NCBI GenBank assembly: GCA_943913835.1
Contig: CALTZU010000125.1
Coordinates: 1 to 9,438, forward strand
From: an uncultured Rheinheimera sp.
GTDB taxonomy: Bacteria; Pseudomonadota; Gammaproteobacteria; Enterobacterales; Alteromonadaceae
Length of the DNA: 9,438 nt
Reading direction: 5' to 3'
Notes under the pieces: model-generated
Databases searched by the model: none
Seen by the model: only the letters and a program-made list of their open reading frames with translations
What the model was told of the DNA's origin: nothing
Position numbers and translations under genes: made by a program
In this document: piece by piece, positions 1 through 6,234 of the stretch
Position numbering within the stretch: position 1 is the first letter of the stretch
Layout of the letters: the number at the start of each line of letters is the position of its first letter

Positions 1-794
1 AACTGTTCGATTTTGCTTTTAAAGAATACGCCAGCCGCTGGAAGTTTAAGCGCCCGACGCCTTCAGATTTCTTCCGTACTATGGAAGAAGCCAGTGGCGT
101 TGATTTGGACTGGTTTTGGCGTGGCTGGTTTTACAGCACAGATCATGTCGATATCTCTTTAGATAAAGTCTACAAACTGCAATTGGATACCAAAGATCCG
201 GACATTGACTTTGAGCGTCGTCGCAAAGAAGAGCAAGACAAGCCTATGCCAATTTTTGTTGAACTGAATGAAGCCGAAGGCAAAACCACCTGGGTAGAGC
301 GTAATAAAGACGTCACTGATTTTTATGATGAAAATGACAGGTTTACAGTGACCAATAAAGAGCGTAACAGTTACCAGCAATTCCTGGCCGATTTGGAGCC
401 GTGGGAGCGGAAAGTCTTTGAGCGCGCAATAGAAGAAAATAAAAACTACTATGTGATGAATTTCAGTAACTTAGGTGGTTTGGTGATGCCCATTCTGCTG
501 CAACTGACATTTGAGGATGACAGTGTAGAGGAGATGTATATTCCGGCAGAGATTTGGCGTAAAACTCCGGATGCCGTCAGCAAGCTGATTGTTACAGATA
601 AAGTGCTGAAACAGGTGGTGGTGGATCCAAAATGGTTAACAGCAGATGTGGATGTAGAAAACAACCATTATCCGCGTCAAATCATTCCTTCCCGTATTGA
701 AGCCTTTAAACGGGAAAAGAGTAAAGAGCTGGTAAACCGGGATATTATGCAGGACAGCAAAACCAAGCTAAAAGAGCCAAAAGCTAAGGATTAA
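1..794 (+). CDS. M1-family metallopeptidase-like protein, C-terminal part (5' partial)
   Basis: The reading frame is open from base 3 to the TAA at 792-794, giving the last 263 residues of a larger protein whose start lies outside the window. The first visible residues (FKEYASRWKFKRPTPSDFF, then the segment around WFWRGWFYSTDHVD) resemble the end of the catalytic/helical region of gluzincin (M1, aminopeptidase N-like) proteins, where this W/F-rich stretch follows the zinc site. The HEXXH zinc motif is not in the window, so activity cannot be judged. The rest is a charged, mixed alpha/beta tail ending in a Lys-rich segment (KTKLKEPKAKD). Such proteins are usually exported peptidases; that is family knowledge, not seen here. 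It probably shares a transcript with the DUF6702-type gene 2 bases downstream. The ATG at 81 is only an internal methionine, because coding similarity continues upstream of it. Confidence 0.8.
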   Translation, partial: LFDFAFKEYASRWKFKRPTPSDFFRTMEEASGVDLDWFWRGWFYSTDHVDISLDKVYKLQLDTKDPDIDFERRRKEEQDKPMPIFVELNEAEGKTTWVERNKDVTDFYDENDRFTVTNKERNSYQQFLADLEPWERKVFERAIEENKNYYVMNFSNLGGLVMPILLQLTFEDDSVEEMYIPAEIWRKTPDAVSKLIVTDKVLKQVVVDPKWLTADVDVENNHYPRQIIPSRIEAFKREKSKELVNRDIMQDSKTKLKEPKAKD

Positions 795-796
795 CT

Positions 797-1282
797 GTGC
801 GTTGGATATTAGTTGTTTTATGTTGTTTAAGCTTGCAGTTGTCAGCTCATGAAATGAAATCAGCGATCACTAAGGTGCTGTTTAATCAACGTACTGGCAA
901 TATCGAAATCATGCACAGATTTTATCTGCATGATGCCGAGCATGCGGTGAAAAAGCTGCTGGATAAGTCTTCTGATTTAATAGCCAAACAGTCCACCCGC
1001 GATAGTTTTGCTTTGTATGTGTCCAGCCATTTTCAGCTGAAAACTGATGGACAGGATCTAAAGCTGAATCTGGTCGGAAACGAACTGGACGGTCGCTTTT
1101 TCTGGGTGTATCAGGAAGTAGCCATACCGCAACAATTAACTCTGCTTCAGTTGCGCCACAATTCATTACAGAGCTTATGGCCCGAACAGGTGAATGTGGT
1201 CAATATCGAAGGACGCGGCAAAGTCAAAACCCTCAAATTTACTCCACAACAGCAATGGCAACAGGTGCAATTTAGCAACTAA
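797..1282 (+). CDS. DUF6702-type small exported protein
   Basis: A 161-residue protein starting at GTG 797. An AAGGA ribosome binding site lies at 786-790, six bases before the start and inside the end of the upstream gene. Residues 1-17 form a signal peptide: Arg at position 2, a hydrophobic core, and a probable signal peptidase I site after LSA before HEMKSA. The cysteines at 9-10 do not make a good lipobox, so a soluble periplasmic protein is more likely than a lipoprotein. The mature part starts with the pattern HEMKSAITKVLFNQRTGNIEIMHRFYLHDAEHA, seen in DUF6702-type proteins often found beside M1-like peptidase genes in Alteromonadales-type bacteria. The molecular function is unknown. 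The 2-base gap to the peptidase gene and the strong terminator after it indicate a two-gene transcription unit end. The family assignment is from recalled pattern, not a search. Confidence 0.7.
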   Translation: MRWILVVLCCLSLQLSAHEMKSAITKVLFNQRTGNIEIMHRFYLHDAEHAVKKLLDKSSDLIAKQSTRDSFALYVSSHFQLKTDGQDLKLNLVGNELDGRFFWVYQEVAIPQQLTLLQLRHNSLQSLWPEQVNVVNIEGRGKVKTLKFTPQQQWQQVQFSN

Positions 1283-1293
1283 CTGCTGAAATT

Positions 1294-1345
1294 TGGGACA
1301 GATCATTATGTTAGCGGTTAACAATGTGATCTGATCCCATTTTTA
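1294..1345 (+). terminator. Rho-independent terminator after the DUF6702-type gene
   Basis: Inverted repeat: TGGGA (1294-1298) pairs with TCCCA (1335-1339), AGATCA (1300-1305) with TGATCT (1327-1332), and an inner GTTA (1310-1313) with TAAC near 1319-1322. Small internal mismatches separate the blocks. The stem is followed directly by TTTTT (1340-1344). It starts 11 bases after the stop codon and should end the peptidase/DUF6702 transcript. Confidence 0.8.
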
Positions 1346-1356
1346 AAGTTTTTGAT

Positions 1357-1384
1357 TTCAGGCATACTTTCGGCCTGAATTTTT
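1357..1384 (+). terminator. Second terminator-like hairpin just before pabC
   Basis: TTCAGGC (1357-1363) pairs perfectly with GCCTGAA (1373-1379) around a 9-base loop and is followed by TTTTT (1380-1384). It has the form of a short intrinsic terminator. It could be a back-up terminator for the upstream genes, or an attenuator if a pabC promoter lies between the two hairpins. Only 22 bases separate it from the annotated pabC start, and 3 bases from the alternative ATG at 1388. Confidence 0.5.
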
Positions 1385-1406
1385 CAAATGGTTTGGACTG
1401 GCATTG

Positions 1407-2171
1407 ATGCTTTATCTGCAAGTACCGGATAGCACAGATCGTAGCTTTCAGTATGGTGACGGGCTTTTTACCACAATAAAGGTAAAAGACGGCAAGGCTA
1501 TGCTATGGGATTTGCATTTACAGCGTTTAGTCGAAGGGGCTAAACGTTTACGGATCCAGTCATTTGATGTTGACGAGCTTACTGCACAAGTGCAGCTGGC
1601 CATCACTGCGCCTGAGCAGGTCGTTAAAGTGCTGATTAGTCGTGGTCAGGCTGGTCGCGGTTATAGCCCACTGGGGATCGAATCGCCTTGTTGTTATATC
1701 AGCACAGCAGCTTTACCCGACTATAGCATTTGGCAGGCTCAGGGCATCAGGCTTGGGATAGCAGATTTTAAGCTGGCTCAGCAACCAGCACTGGCAGGGG
1801 TGAAGCATAACAACAGGCTTGAACAGGTACTTATAAAATCCGAGTTGATTCAAACTGATGTTGATGAGCTGGTTGTTCTGGACCGGAGTGGCGTTGTCAT
1901 CGAAGTATCGGCCGCTAACCTGATGTTTAGTAAAGATGGTATATGGTTTACTCCATATCTGGACCAGGCTGGTGTTTCCGGTGTGATGCGTCAACATTTA
2001 CTGGCTCAACGATCGGTCAGCGAGGGTAAGTTCTACCTCAATGATCTGCAGCAAGCCGAAGCCATATTGATTTGTAATGCCCTGATGGGCGTGGTGCCGG
2101 TAAAGCAATTTGCCGGGCAAACTAAGAATATTGAACTGGTGCGTCAGTTTGTCAGCGGAGTTGAGCTTTGA
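1407..2171 (+). CDS. pabC: Aminodeoxychorismate lyase (4-amino-4-deoxychorismate lyase)
   Basis: PabC is a PLP-dependent fold-type IV enzyme that splits 4-amino-4-deoxychorismate into 4-aminobenzoate and pyruvate for folate synthesis. From ATG 1407 it is 254 residues; E. coli PabC has 269. Visible signatures are DRSFQYGDGLFTT (residues 11-23), SRGQAGRGYS (78-87), GVKHNNRLEQVLIKSEL (131-147) with the probable PLP-binding Lys133, EVSAANLMF (166-174), and LDQAGVSGVMRQ (185-196). The order pabC-mltG-tmk-holB matches E. coli pabC-yceG-tmk-holB, which supports the call. The start is uncertain. TTG 1404 directly precedes ATG 1407, neither has a good ribosome binding site, and only 11 residues precede the conserved DR, against 16 in E. 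coli. A family-like N-terminus exists in another frame from ATG 1388, suggesting a frameshift (see findings). The stop overlaps the mltG start by 4 bases. Confidence 0.9.
   Translation: MLYLQVPDSTDRSFQYGDGLFTTIKVKDGKAMLWDLHLQRLVEGAKRLRIQSFDVDELTAQVQLAITAPEQVVKVLISRGQAGRGYSPLGIESPCCYISTAALPDYSIWQAQGIRLGIADFKLAQQPALAGVKHNNRLEQVLIKSELIQTDVDELVVLDRSGVVIEVSAANLMFSKDGIWFTPYLDQAGVSGVMRQHLLAQRSVSEGKFYLNDLQQAEAILICNALMGVVPVKQFAGQTKNIELVRQFVSGVEL
2156..2160 (+). promoter_or_regulatory. Ribosome binding site deciding the TTG start of mltG
   Basis: CGGAG lies inside the end of pabC, seven bases before TTG 2168. It supports the non-ATG start, since no ATG with a comparable site precedes the hydrophobic N-terminal segment of MltG. 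Confidence 0.6.
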
Positions 2172-3208
2172 TCCGAACTTTATTTGTAATGCTGTTAGTC
2201 TCGCTGGTGAGTTTTTTTGGATTAACCAATATCTGGCAACAATACAGCCAAAGCCCCTTACGATTGACTGAAACTTATATCGAAATTAAGGCCGGCGATA
2301 GCGCCATGAAACTTTGCCGGCAATGGCAGCAGCGCCAACTGCTGAGCAATGCTCAGTGTCGCTGGCTGTCTATTTACTTACGTATACATCCTGAACTTTC
2401 AAAGTTACATCAAGGCGTTTACAGAGTTCCTACCGATCAAAAGCCTACACGCTTATTGCAGATGCTGCATTTATTCGCCAGCGGTAAAGTTGCACAGTTT
2501 GCTTTTAGCATCAAGGAAGGTGAAACCTTAAGCCAGAGTTTTAAGCGTTTAGCTGAAGCGGAATTTTTAAAGCATGATTTGACGGATAAAGCTGCATTAA
2601 TTGAACTGGCAAAATGGCCTGATTCCTGGGGGGACAAGCCAGCTAATGCAGAAGCTCTGTTTTATGCGGAAACCTACAATTACACAGCGAACAGCACCAG
2701 TACAGAACTGCTAAAACGCGCCAATGATCTGCTGATCCAGAAAGTACAATTGGCCTGGGATAACCGCCAGGCAACATTGCCTTATAGAACTCCCTATGAG
2801 CTTCTGATTATGGCCTCTATCGTAGAAAAAGAGAGTGGTCATGAGCCGGAGAAACCATTGGTGAGTTCGGTTTTTGTCAATAGGTTAGCCCTTGGCATGA
2901 AACTACAAACAGATCCGACAGTAATTTATGGTTTAGGTGACGATTTTAACGGAGACATCACCAGAGCCGATCTAAAAAATCCTCATCCGTACAATACCTA
3001 TCAGCATTTTGGTTTACCGCCTGGTCCAATAGCGGCGCCAAGTGGTAGTTCTATTCTGGCAGCGGCACAGCCAGCTCAAAGTGACTGGCTATACTTTGTT
3101 TCAAAAGGCGATGGCACCCATCAGTTTTCCCGTACTTTGGCTGAGCACAATGCCGCAGTGCAGCAGTATATTTTTGGCAAAAAAGCTTTGGAAAAGAAAA
3201 AACAATGA
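2168..3208 (+). CDS. mltG: Endolytic murein transglycosylase MltG (YceG)
   Basis: MltG is an inner-membrane lytic transglycosylase that cuts nascent peptidoglycan strands in the periplasm and limits their length. The product is 346 residues; E. coli MltG is 340. It has one N-terminal membrane anchor (about residues 3-20), a LysM-like periplasmic region (about 35-110) including KAGDSAMKL, then the catalytic YceG domain. The signature IMASIVEKESGHEPEKP (214-230) carries the expected catalytic glutamate, Glu220. It is followed by VFVNRLALGMKLQTDPTVIYG and NTYQHFGLPPGPIAAPS, both diagnostic for the family. AEALFYAETYNY (161-172) matches the usual substrate-cleft segment. The start is TTG with a good ribosome binding site, and TTGA overlaps the pabC stop. 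The stop overlaps tmk in an ATGA arrangement, so translation is probably coupled on both sides. Confidence 0.95.
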   Translation: MIRTLFVMLLVSLVSFFGLTNIWQQYSQSPLRLTETYIEIKAGDSAMKLCRQWQQRQLLSNAQCRWLSIYLRIHPELSKLHQGVYRVPTDQKPTRLLQMLHLFASGKVAQFAFSIKEGETLSQSFKRLAEAEFLKHDLTDKAALIELAKWPDSWGDKPANAEALFYAETYNYTANSTSTELLKRANDLLIQKVQLAWDNRQATLPYRTPYELLIMASIVEKESGHEPEKPLVSSVFVNRLALGMKLQTDPTVIYGLGDDFNGDITRADLKNPHPYNTYQHFGLPPGPIAAPSGSSILAAAQPAQSDWLYFVSKGDGTHQFSRTLAEHNAAVQQYIFGKKALEKKKQ

Positions 3209-3852
3209 CAACTCAAGGGCGTTTTATTGTAGTGGAAGGGCTGGAAGGCGCGGGAAAAACCAGTGCTATCCGTACTATCCAGCAATGGCTGAACGAACAT
3301 CAGATTCAATTTATCAGTACACGAGAGCCCGGAGGCACACCTTTAGCTGAACAAATCCGAACTATAGTGAAGCAAGTTCAGGACGAAATAGTAGCGCCTG
3401 AAACTGAATTACTGCTGATGTATGCGTCCCGTGTGCAGTTGGTAAAAACCGTGATCCAACCTGCTTTGCAACAGGGGCGCTGGGTGTTAGGGGATCGCCA
3501 CGATTTATCCTCAAGGGCCTATCAGGGCGGAGGTCGCCAACTGGATGAAAGCCTGATCAACAGCATTCGTCATGCCGTACTAGGGGACTTAACGCCGGAC
3601 TTGACGTTGTATTTGGATATAGACCCGGCTGTCGGCTTACAACGCGCCCAGGCCCGAGGTGAACTAGACCGTATTGAGCTGGAACAGCTGGCTTTTTTTC
3701 AACGAACCCGCGCAAAGTATCTACAAATAGCCGCGACGGAACCCAATATAGTCACTATAGATGCCGGTCAGTCGATAGAGCAAGTGCAGCAACAAATTCT
3801 GAATGCACTGCAACAGGCCTACCAAAACGGACCTTTACAAAGCCATGTCTGA
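3205..3852 (+). CDS. tmk: Thymidylate kinase
   Basis: Cytoplasmic dTMP kinase, phosphorylating dTMP to dTDP with ATP for DNA synthesis. It is 215 residues, the usual length. The P-loop is GLEGAGKTS (residues 12-20), followed by TREPGGTPLAEQIR (39-52), which contacts the substrate. The DRH motif (97-99) stands where the family has DRY/DRH, then SSRAYQGGGR (102-111). The LID region around RAQARGELDRIE (147-158) carries arginines, as in E. coli-type (type II) thymidylate kinases. The P-loop itself has no Arg after the first Gly, also as in type II. ATG 3205 overlaps the mltG stop (ATGA), with a GGAAAAG ribosome binding site at about 3190-3196. The gene's end overlaps holB by 8 bases. Confidence 0.96.
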   Translation: MTTQGRFIVVEGLEGAGKTSAIRTIQQWLNEHQIQFISTREPGGTPLAEQIRTIVKQVQDEIVAPETELLLMYASRVQLVKTVIQPALQQGRWVLGDRHDLSSRAYQGGGRQLDESLINSIRHAVLGDLTPDLTLYLDIDPAVGLQRAQARGELDRIELEQLAFFQRTRAKYLQIAATEPNIVTIDAGQSIEQVQQQILNALQQAYQNGPLQSHV

Positions 3853-4747
3853 TTTACCCTGGTTGGACTCGTATTACTACAAGCTGACAGAACTGGCGGC
3901 GGAGGGGCAATTGCATCATGCTTTGTTGCTGACAGGCCCTGTAGGTATAGGGAAATGGGCTCTTGCGAAAAGGTTGGCGGCGTATTTACTCTGTAAAGTG
4001 CCACAGCAGCAACAGCCTTGTGGTTTATGTAAAAGTTGCCAGCTGATGGCTTCTGGTCATCATCCGGATCTGTGGCATTTGCCAACCGAAGGCAACAGTA
4101 TTGGCGTGGATCCAATACGGGCCCTGGGACAGTTTATGCAAGGAGCGTCACAGCAAGGTGGGGTGAAACTGTCACTTATTCCTCAAGCAGAGCAGATGAC
4201 AGAAGCAGCTGCTAACGCACTGTTAAAGACTCTGGAAGAACCACCGCCAAACAGTTTTTTGATTTTACAAAGTGCCCATCCGGCACAGTTGTTGCCGACT
4301 ATTTTAAGCCGCTGTCAAAGCTGGGCTTTAGCTCCTGTTTATGGTCAGCAAATCGAGCACTGGTTACAGGAACACAGTAGCAGACCTGTGCCGGATTTTT
4401 TATTGCAGTATGTTGGCGGCGCGCCTTTATTAGCTTTGAAATTGCTGGAAAACGACGAAGCAGCAGCAATTTCTGCGCAATTGGTTATGCTGAAGAAGTT
4501 CGTTTCTGCTCAGCTGGATATGTATGAGCTATTGGCTCATTTGCCTGACACTGAACAATTACCTTCAACCTTATTCTGGTTTGTGCGACAGGAGTTATGG
4601 CAAAAGGGTACTGATATGCAGTTGAAACATCACCAATTGTTGTTGTCTTTGCAACAATGGGGTCGTGACCGTCAATTGATTTCAGGACAAAATGCCGCAT
4701 TAAATTTATCCGCCTTGTTGGTGCAATTGCGCACAGCCTTGGTGTAA
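3845..4747 (+). CDS. holB: DNA polymerase III delta' subunit (clamp loader)
   Basis: HolB is the delta' stator subunit of the gamma/tau clamp loader that loads the beta sliding clamp. From ATG 3845 it is 300 residues. It starts MSDLPWLDSYYYKL and has HHALLLTGPVGIGKWALAKR (24-43), a Walker A-like loop with Lys36 but Trp in place of the usual Thr/Ser, consistent with a subunit that need not hydrolyse ATP. Four cysteines (50, 59, 62, 65) form the clamp-loader zinc knuckle. LLKTLEEPP (126-134) and LSRCQ (154-158) are the AAA+ sensor and the conserved SRC segment with the trans-acting arginine. The C-terminal domain is helical and less conserved, as expected. An earlier in-frame ATG at 3803 would add 14 unlike-family residues inside tmk, so I prefer 3845. 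It overlaps tmk by 8 bases; pilZ begins 12 bases after its stop. Confidence 0.93.
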   Translation: MSDLPWLDSYYYKLTELAAEGQLHHALLLTGPVGIGKWALAKRLAAYLLCKVPQQQQPCGLCKSCQLMASGHHPDLWHLPTEGNSIGVDPIRALGQFMQGASQQGGVKLSLIPQAEQMTEAAANALLKTLEEPPPNSFLILQSAHPAQLLPTILSRCQSWALAPVYGQQIEHWLQEHSSRPVPDFLLQYVGGAPLLALKLLENDEAAAISAQLVMLKKFVSAQLDMYELLAHLPDTEQLPSTLFWFVRQELWQKGTDMQLKHHQLLLSLQQWGRDRQLISGQNAALNLSALLVQLRTALV

Positions 4748-4759
4748 CAGGAGCTTATT

Positions 4760-5086
4760 GTGGACGAAATCCAACTGGATTTTACTGAGCTAAAAGAGCT
4801 GTACCGCTGTTATATGCCATTTCTAAAGAATGGCGGATTATTTGTGCGTACAGCCCGTCCTTATCGTATGGGGCATTCTATCGCTTTAGTAGTTACTTTG
4901 CCTGATGCGCTCGAAGCTGTGAGGGTTTCTGGCAAAGTCGCCTGGTTAACACCACAAGGAGCGCAAAGCTCTACTCCTGCAGGTATTGGTGTAGCTTTTA
5001 TCGATGATAAGTTTCAGTTGCAGGATAAAATTGAAAAGCTATTGGGCGGTATGCTCGATTCAACCGAACCAACTTATAGCCTTTGA
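4760..5086 (+). CDS. pilZ: PilZ-domain protein, type IV pilus assembly factor PilZ-like
   Basis: A 108-residue single-domain PilZ protein. The start is GTG 4760, with an excellent CAGGAG ribosome binding site at 4748-4753 and six bases of spacing. Visible family features are YRCYMPFLKNGGLFVRTAR (15-33), then the beta-barrel stretch VSGKVAWLTPQGA, and GIGVAFIDD near residues 74-82. As in Pseudomonas aeruginosa PilZ, the canonical c-di-GMP motifs (RxxxR near the N-terminus and D/NxSxxG in the barrel) are not present. It is therefore likely a protein-protein partner in type IV pilus biogenesis, not a direct c-di-GMP receptor. The position between holB and tatD is the same as that of pilZ in Pseudomonas, which strengthens the name. 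The domain call is strong; the pilus role is inference from similarity and context. Confidence 0.88.
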   Translation: MDEIQLDFTELKELYRCYMPFLKNGGLFVRTARPYRMGHSIALVVTLPDALEAVRVSGKVAWLTPQGAQSSTPAGIGVAFIDDKFQLQDKIEKLLGGMLDSTEPTYSL

Positions 5087-5127
5087 ATCCGTATATCGGC
5101 CTTGTAGCTGTTTTTAGTAAATGTTTT

Positions 5128-5131
5128 GGAG
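5128..5131 (+). promoter_or_regulatory. Ribosome binding site deciding the TTG start of tatD
   Basis: GGAG (within TGGAGAAG) lies seven bases before TTG 5139. The alternative ATG at 5121 has no purine-rich site in front of it, and its reading would place this GGAG inside the coding region. Confidence 0.6.
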
Positions 5132-5138
5132 AAGTCTT

Positions 5139-5918
5139 TTGTTTGTTGATTCGCATTGCCATCTTGACCGTCTGGAATGGGACAAATTAGCCCTGACTCT
5201 GCCTGAAGTATTGCAACAGGCTGCGGTCGCCAAAGTGGAGCATATGCTCTGTGTGTCTGTAAGCCTGAAAGAATTTCCTGCGATGAAACAGCTGGTGGCT
5301 GCCTACCCGCAAGTCTCCGTCTCTTGTGGCGAACATCCGCTGCATCAGGAAGATCAAATTGACATCGAATTACTGCGGCGTTATTGCGCAGATCCTGCAG
5401 TAGTAGCTGTAGGTGAAACTGGTTTGGATTATTTTTACAGTCCCGACAGCAAAGCTATACAGCAAGAAGCATTTGCTGCTCATATTGCAGTGGGCCGCGA
5501 ACTGAAAAAGCCGTTGATAGTGCATACCCGCGATGCCAGAGCCGACACTTTGAATTTATTACGCTCTGGTGGTGCCGCCGACTGTGGAGGTGTATTGCAT
5601 TGTTTTACAGAAGACTGGGATACCGCAAAAGCGGCGCTGGATTTGGGTTTTTATATTTCGTTATCTGGCATAGTGACTTTTCGTAACGCCGATGAACTGC
5701 GAGCTGTAGCCCGCCAAATTCCTGCCGATCGCTTGTTGATTGAAACCGACTCGCCTTATCTGGCCCCTGTGCCTTACCGTGGCAAAACCAATCAGCCCGC
5801 TTATGTCAGCGCTGTCGCAGCTTGTCTTGCCGAGCAGCGTAATGTCAGTATTGAATTGTTGGCAGAACAAAGCACTGCAAATTTTTATAATTTGTTTCAA
5901 GCAGTTAAGAAAGCCTAA
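5139..5918 (+). CDS. tatD: TatD/YcfH-family metal-dependent hydrolase (DNase)
   Basis: TatD-type amidohydrolase-fold enzyme, 259 residues from TTG 5139. The family usually begins M-x-VDSHCHLD, and this start gives MFVDSHCHLD; ATG 5121 would add six residues. Metal-binding residues expected for the TIM-barrel site are all visible: His6 and His8 (HCH), Glu93 in GETGLDYFY, His129 in IVHTRDA, His154 in GVLHCFTED, and Asp204 in ETDSPYLAP. Family members are Mg-dependent 3'-5' DNases or related nucleases of the cytoplasm. The one after holB corresponds to E. coli YcfH, whose exact substrate is unclear. It follows pilZ after 52 bases with no obvious promoter, so it is probably the last gene of the pabC-tatD operon. 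Two hairpins follow it. Confidence 0.92.
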   Translation: MFVDSHCHLDRLEWDKLALTLPEVLQQAAVAKVEHMLCVSVSLKEFPAMKQLVAAYPQVSVSCGEHPLHQEDQIDIELLRRYCADPAVVAVGETGLDYFYSPDSKAIQQEAFAAHIAVGRELKKPLIVHTRDARADTLNLLRSGGAADCGGVLHCFTEDWDTAKAALDLGFYISLSGIVTFRNADELRAVARQIPADRLLIETDSPYLAPVPYRGKTNQPAYVSAVAACLAEQRNVSIELLAEQSTANFYNLFQAVKKA

Positions 5919-5932
5919 TCAGAGGGAAAAGT

Positions 5933-5962
5933 AGCCCAGAATCAAGGGATTCATTCTGGGCT
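5933..5962. terminator. Hairpin after tatD, probable operon end
   Basis: A 10-base-pair perfect stem: AGCCCAGAAT (5933-5942) pairs with ATTCTGGGCT (5953-5962) around a 10-base loop, 14 bases after the tatD stop. No T-tract follows on the + strand. On the - strand the stem is followed by ACTTTTCC, a weak T-run. The loop can also pair GAATC with GATTC as an alternative fold. It likely stops or stabilises the 3' end of the pabC-tatD mRNA. Confidence 0.55.
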
Positions 5963-5970
5963 TAGGGGAA

Positions 5971-5990
5971 TGGCTCATCTAAATGAGCCG
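5971..5990. repeat. Second hairpin after tatD
   Basis: GGCTCAT (5972-5978) pairs perfectly with ATGAGCC (5983-5989) around the 4-base loop CTAA, with a flanking T-G wobble. It stands 8 bases after the first hairpin and has no T-tract. It may be a second mRNA 3'-end stabiliser or a REP-like element. Confidence 0.45.
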
Positions 5991-6122
5991 TGCGCTATAC
6001 GGAACTAAACAGAACAAATGGCTCTACTGACTTACTGGTTTTGAGTGTAGACAAGGCCTGTTAAATTTTCCTGTACTGTTTTTTGCCCATTAAGTGCTTC
6101 AATCAAAATCAGAAGCTAAAAC

Positions 6123-6164
6123 TTATCCTGATCTTATACCGCAGTTATCCCCAAGTTATCCACT
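6123..6164 (+). promoter_or_regulatory. Array of four DnaA-box-like motifs with 11-base period
   Basis: Four 9-mers in the same orientation begin at 6123, 6134, 6145 and 6156: TTATCCTGA, TTATACCGC, TTATCCCCA and TTATCCACT. Each shares TTATNC with the DnaA-box consensus TTATNCACA, matching it at 7, 6, 8 and 8 of 9 positions. The spacing is exactly 9 plus 2 bases, once per helical turn. It is known that low-affinity DnaA sites in the arrays of E. coli oriC are also set 2 bases apart for cooperative filament growth. The periodicity is seen directly; DnaA binding is inference. Another regulator with direct-repeat sites is the main alternative. Confidence 0.45.
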
Positions 6165-6234
6165 CAACATCAGGTAACATAAGCTTTTGCTGAATAATTA
6201 AGGCTGGAGTCACAAAACATCCATAGAAGCCAAA

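Noticed and set aside
909..1166. 85-codon open frame on the - strand
   Set aside because: It lies fully inside the DUF6702-type gene, which has a start site, signal peptide and terminator. The protein has no recognisable pattern.
3803..3844. Earlier in-frame ATG for holB
   Set aside because: It would add 14 residues encoded inside tmk that do not resemble HolB. The family N-terminus fits ATG 3845.
3819..4115. 98-codon open frame on the - strand inside tmk/holB
   Set aside because: It is antisense to well-supported holB sequence, and its composition (Pro/Ala/Cys runs) is that of a shadow frame.
5121..5138. ATG start for tatD six residues upstream
   Set aside because: It has no ribosome binding site, whereas GGAG stands seven bases before TTG 5139, which gives the usual TatD N-terminus.
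6123..6164. CRISPR array or plasmid iterons
   Set aside because: The units are 11 bases with no spacers, so not CRISPR. No replication initiator gene is in the window, so plasmid iterons are unsupported; a DnaA-type reading fits better.
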